From Dehalococcoidia bacterium (GTDB taxonomy: Bacteria > Chloroflexota > Dehalococcoidia > GIF9 > AB-539-J10), in assembly GCA_030606765.1 (NCBI GenBank), contig JAUWFX010000084.1, forward strand, positions 1 to 7,894: a stretch of 7,894 nt of DNA. Direction: 5' to 3'. Below, in pieces: positions 6,279 to 7,894 of the stretch. Numbering within the stretch: the stretch's first letter is position 1; each line of letters begins with the position of its first letter. The notes beneath the pieces were generated by a model. It saw nothing but the letters and a program-made list of their open reading frames with translations. It was not told the DNA's origin and ran no database searches. The position numbers were made by a program, and so were the translations under genes.

Positions 6279-7601
6279 CTACTCACCAGCAAAGGTTTCC
6301 TTCTCGGTTTCGATAGGCAGGGCGGGTTGAAGAATTACATCTGATGATGGCGCCAGTCGCTCTTGCCACAATGCCCTGGGAAAGAATGCCAGGCCGAAAT
6401 CATCAGCCAAAAGCGACTGTTTAAAGCTCTCTACGTTGACCCTATCTCTCATAAGACCGAAAATTATGCCCGACTTTTCAATATTTCCTACAAATATCAT
6501 TCCTATTATGAGGTCATCTTTCAATATGACCTTCTGATATATATTGCCTTCCTGTTTGCTAATAGTTTCGTAGCCACTGTCGTTGGGTGCCGTGGGCATC
6601 CCTGCGGAGGCGATGTCAATTCCAAAATAATTGAGCGAATTCATAGCCGTGCCGCCGGGATATTCAGCTGTAACGCCAGCCATGTTAAGGCCAGCAATCC
6701 TACCTTCAATATAGGCATTAGGCCAGATGGGGGTAAGCCAGTTCTCTCCATACACGAAATCGTAAGCTTCAGCTACATCTCCACAGGCATAAACACCTGG
6801 GTGACTTGTAGCCATATGATGGTCTACTACTATACCTCGGTTTATTTCTAACTTAGCATCTAGTGCGAGCTCCGGGCGAGGTAATACTCCGATAGCCACC
6901 ACCACTAAATCGCAGGGTATAGCAACTCCATTATCCAAAATAACCTCTTCAACCGTCTTTCTCCCATTGACCTTAACCACAGTCTGACCTGCAATGATGT
7001 CCACGCCGGCCTGCTTAAGAACTTCTTCAGCCATTAAGGATGCCTGTTGGTCGAGTATGGTGTTTAATATTCGCTCTTTCATTTCCACTACTATTACATC
7101 AACTCCTCGTTTCATGAGAGCTTCAGTTACGCTAATCCCGATGAGCCCACCGCCAATAACTACCGCCTTTCTGGCGTTATCCAGGAATCTGTCAATCGCC
7201 TTAGCATCATCAAGGTTGGTAAATGTAAAAACACCTCTCTTGCCACTCTCTTTCATCCTAGGAAAGATGGGTTTCCCTCCTACGGCGAGTAGGAGCTTTT
7301 CCCAAGCAATTTGCTCGCCGTTCTCCAACCGAGCGCTCTGGTGATCTAGCTCTAAGTGACTCACTTTCTTGCCTGGGTGAAAAATAATATTGTTCTGGTC
7401 ATAGAAGTCGAGGGGACGGAATAATATCTTCTCAAGAGTTCGTTCTCCCGTAAGGTATTTTGAGATAAGAGGGCGTGAATAGGCAGAATAAGGCTCTTCG
7501 GAAATGATGGTCAGAGCCCCTTTCTTATCCACCTGGCGTATGGCTTCCGCAGCTCCAATGCCGCCAGCCGAATTTCCTATAATCAAGTATCTGGTTTGCA
7601 T
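6279..7601 (-). CDS. FAD/NAD-dependent pyridine nucleotide oxidoreductase, candidate electron input for glutamate synthase
   Basis: This is a 440-residue flavoprotein of the two-dinucleotide-fold family. FAD is bound by IIGNSAGGIGAAEA (7-20, G9-x3-G13-G14 variant) and by ACGDVAE (272-278). A second Rossmann motif, VVIGGGLIGISVTEA (147-161), is followed by VVEM with E173 at the end of beta-2, which favours NADH over NADPH. No CxxC redox disulfide is seen, so it is not a thioredoxin- or lipoamide-type enzyme. It resembles rubredoxin/ferredoxin reductases and the N-terminal part of NirB. It also lacks the N-terminal Fe-S domain of GltD. It starts 6 nt after the hisH stop and ends 15 nt before the amidotransferase, so it is probably in the same transcript. 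It may pass electrons to the ferredoxin domain of the FMN subunit, but this is inference from position. Its weak ribosome site suggests coupling to hisH. The C-terminal 40 residues show no motif I recognise. Confidence 0.88.
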   Translation of the reverse strand: MQTRYLIIGNSAGGIGAAEAIRQVDKKGALTIISEEPYSAYSRPLISKYLTGERTLEKILFRPLDFYDQNNIIFHPGKKVSHLELDHQSARLENGEQIAWEKLLLAVGGKPIFPRMKESGKRGVFTFTNLDDAKAIDRFLDNARKAVVIGGGLIGISVTEALMKRGVDVIVVEMKERILNTILDQQASLMAEEVLKQAGVDIIAGQTVVKVNGRKTVEEVILDNGVAIPCDLVVVAIGVLPRPELALDAKLEINRGIVVDHHMATSHPGVYACGDVAEAYDFVYGENWLTPIWPNAYIEGRIAGLNMAGVTAEYPGGTAMNSLNYFGIDIASAGMPTAPNDSGYETISKQEGNIYQKVILKDDLIIGMIFVGNIEKSGIIFGLMRDRVNVESFKQSLLADDFGLAFFPRALWQERLAPSSDVILQPALPIETEKETFAGE

Positions 7602-7607
7602 TTATTT

Positions 7608-7894
7608 CTAGCTCGTCCCTAGCGCTATCTTCAAGAAGTTAGCATACATCTTCAATCCATCCTCACCACTTTTCTCAGGGTGAAACTGAGTTGCGATCAG
7701 GTTATCCTTGATTACCATGCTGCACATAGACACACCATAGCTTGTCGTGCCCGCCACAACCGACATATCTTCAGGCTCAGCATAGAAGCTGTGGACAAAG
7801 TAAAAATTGGCTTCATCTGGTATGCCCTCAAAAACAGGATGGGTAAGCCTTTGTTTCACCTGATTCCAACCTATATGAGGGATTTTAAGTCCTT
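7608..7894 (-). CDS. hisH: Imidazole glycerol phosphate synthase glutaminase subunit HisH, C-terminal part
   Basis: HisH is the class I (triad-type) glutaminase that supplies ammonia to HisF. Only about the last 94 codons are in the window; the frame is open to the right edge. Recognisable parts are KIPHIGWNQV at the very start of the fragment, FYFVHSFYAEP, and QFHPEKSGEDG, which holds the His and Glu of the catalytic triad. The nucleophilic Cys lies outside. A GTG at 7859-7857 is an internal valine, not a start, since HisH homology continues upstream of it. The gene ends 6 nt before the flavoprotein start. Its partner hisF lies more than 2.4 kb downstream, with two genes between them. Confidence 0.95.
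   Translation of the reverse strand, partial: GLKIPHIGWNQVKQRLTHPVFEGIPDEANFYFVHSFYAEPEDMSVVAGTTSYGVSMCSMVIKDNLIATQFHPEKSGEDGLKMYANFLKIALGTS

Noticed and set aside
6363..6851. Plus-strand open frame of 162 codons
   Set aside because: It is antisense to the well-supported FAD oxidoreductase and has no recognisable motifs.
7608..7859. A short independent 83-codon gene starting at GTG 7859
   Set aside because: HisH homology (KIPHIGWNQV) continues upstream to the window edge, so this is the tail of a longer gene.

Overview
All recognisable genes in this window lie on the minus strand, so transcription runs from the high coordinates to the low ones. In that order they are: the C-terminal end of hisH, a FAD/NAD-dependent oxidoreductase, a class II glutamine amidotransferase (glutamate synthase domain 1), hisF, a ferredoxin-fused FMN glutamate synthase core (domain 2), a GXGXG beta-helix protein (domain 3), an OmpR/PhoB-type response regulator, and an ammonium transporter that runs off the left edge. 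The region is densely coding. The only sizeable gap is about 137 bp between the regulator and amt. No RNA gene, CRISPR array, insertion sequence or intrinsic terminator was seen.

The content suggests an anaerobic bacterium with an archaeal-type, three-gene glutamate synthase. GC looks intermediate and TTG/GTG starts occur. Dehalococcoidia/Chloroflexota is my best guess from gene style, but it is low confidence and based on no search.

Region 7894-2084 looks like one transcription unit, with gaps or overlaps of about -7 to +15 nt. It combines the glutamine-dependent IGP synthase genes (hisH, hisF) with a glutamate synthase split into three polypeptides, plus a flavoprotein in the place where GltD would be expected. 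All three amidotransferase-linked parts release or make glutamate. hisF sits between glutamate synthase domains 1 and 2, while its partner hisH lies two genes upstream.

Region 2062-1 is the nitrogen-control end. The response regulator keeps the phosphoacceptor Asp but lacks the acidic pair of the receiver pocket, and no histidine kinase is visible. The gap in front of amt carries four pentamers in exact 11-bp register (GTAAC-N6-TTAAC-N6-GTAAT-N6-GAAAC). This is the kind of tandem direct repeat that OmpR/PhoB-family regulators bind, and it resembles actinobacterial GlnR boxes. A -10-like hexamer lies exactly 10 bp downstream of it. My working model is that the orphan regulator controls amt, and perhaps the whole ammonium-to-glutamate module, in a GlnR-like manner. 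That model is inference; the repeats, their spacing and the residues are directly visible.
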